Shown here: in pieces, positions 63,927 through 64,000 of the stretch
Layout of the letters: the number at the start of each line of letters is the position of its first letter
Position numbering within the stretch: position 1 is the first letter of the stretch
From: Variovorax sp. CF313
Lineage (GTDB): Bacteria; Pseudomonadota; Gammaproteobacteria; Burkholderiales; Burkholderiaceae_C
Length of the DNA stretch: 64,000 bases
Direction of reading: 5' to 3'
Assembly: GCF_000282635.1 (NCBI RefSeq)
Contig: NZ_AKIW01000023.1
Location: 51,071-115,070, forward strand
Position numbers and translations under genes: made by a program
The notes under the pieces: model-generated
Told to the model about the DNA's origin: nothing
The model's input: the letters and a program-made list of their open reading frames with translations, nothing else
The model's database searches: none

Positions 63927-64000
63927 CCGCGGAACCGGCTTTGCCGGGCCGCTGGTGTCGCCCCCTGGAAGGGGGTTGGCGAAGCGACACGAAGTGCGCG
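63927..64000. repeat. Dispersed intergenic repeat, copy 2 (cut by window end)
   Basis: Gapless match to 44282-44355 with eight mismatches over 74 bases by hand count. It begins with CCGCGGAACCGGCTTTGCCG and includes the same C5/G5 hairpin and GCGAAGCGACACG segment. It lies just upstream of pnuC and continues past the window edge. Confidence 0.75.

Overview
The window looks like a chromosomal segment of a high-GC betaproteobacterium of the family Comamonadaceae, most like Variovorax. The grounds are the very high GC with long spurious antisense frames, three orphan Bug-type solute-binding proteins, an NlpD-RpoS locus of betaproteobacterial type and several Comamonadaceae-style single-copy genes. 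The species cannot be fixed from sequence alone. I see no prophage, transposase, CRISPR array, rRNA or tRNA; this is mostly core genome. About 70 protein genes cover it, and no gene-free stretch exceeds about 270 bases.

Region by region. 1-6.5 kb: end of an H-NS-family gene, a quinone oxidoreductase, then surE-pcm-nlpD-rpoS (stationary phase and envelope) and rlmD. 6.5-14.6 kb: a Bax-inhibitor-1 protein and a DUF336 protein, then an iron and peroxide block (hemP, exbD-exbB-tonB, bfd, a broken PepSY/piuC locus, bfr, ahpC-ahpF) with Fur-like boxes and a near-perfect OxyR operator. 14.6-22.6 kb: the divergent ppsR/ppsA pair, rpsF-priB-rpsR-rplI, dnaB with DnaA-like boxes, and a WYL regulator. 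22.6-27.2 kb: a small coupled operon (VOC, EVE, GyrI-like, an unlisted 43-residue ORF, WYL), a PIN-PhoH ATPase, bcp and an Mth938-like gene. 27.2-35 kb: alaA, hom-thrC, and the molybdenum cofactor genes mobB-moeA-moaD...moaE, interrupted by an antisense dapA-like gene.

35-48.5 kb: a Bug receptor, clpB with a sigma-32 type promoter, a thiolase, arfB, a DUF3299 lipoprotein, a LysR/SulP pair, DUF2501, a secreted M20 peptidase with a divergent LysR, and a ketosynthase-ACP pair. 48.8-57.4 kb: a PAP2 membrane protein, an AraC/MFS pair, TSUP and AEC transporters, two more Bug genes flanking xerD, and a TetR gene that appears leaderless. 57.5-64 kb: a thiolase sharing the TetR palindrome, a MaoC dehydratase, a DUF455 ferritin-like protein, a gamma-carbonic anhydrase, hslO, a secreted protein of unknown function, and a nadR-like kinase/pnuC pair for nicotinamide riboside salvage. 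A dispersed intergenic repeat occurs near 44.3 kb and at the right edge.

No wholly new multi-gene system stands out. The most interesting signals are regulatory or structural: the OxyR operator, the TetR palindrome pair with a leaderless start, the PepSY-piuC deletion fusion, the coupled 43-residue ORF, the DnaA-like boxes at dnaB and the non-canonical pnuC start.
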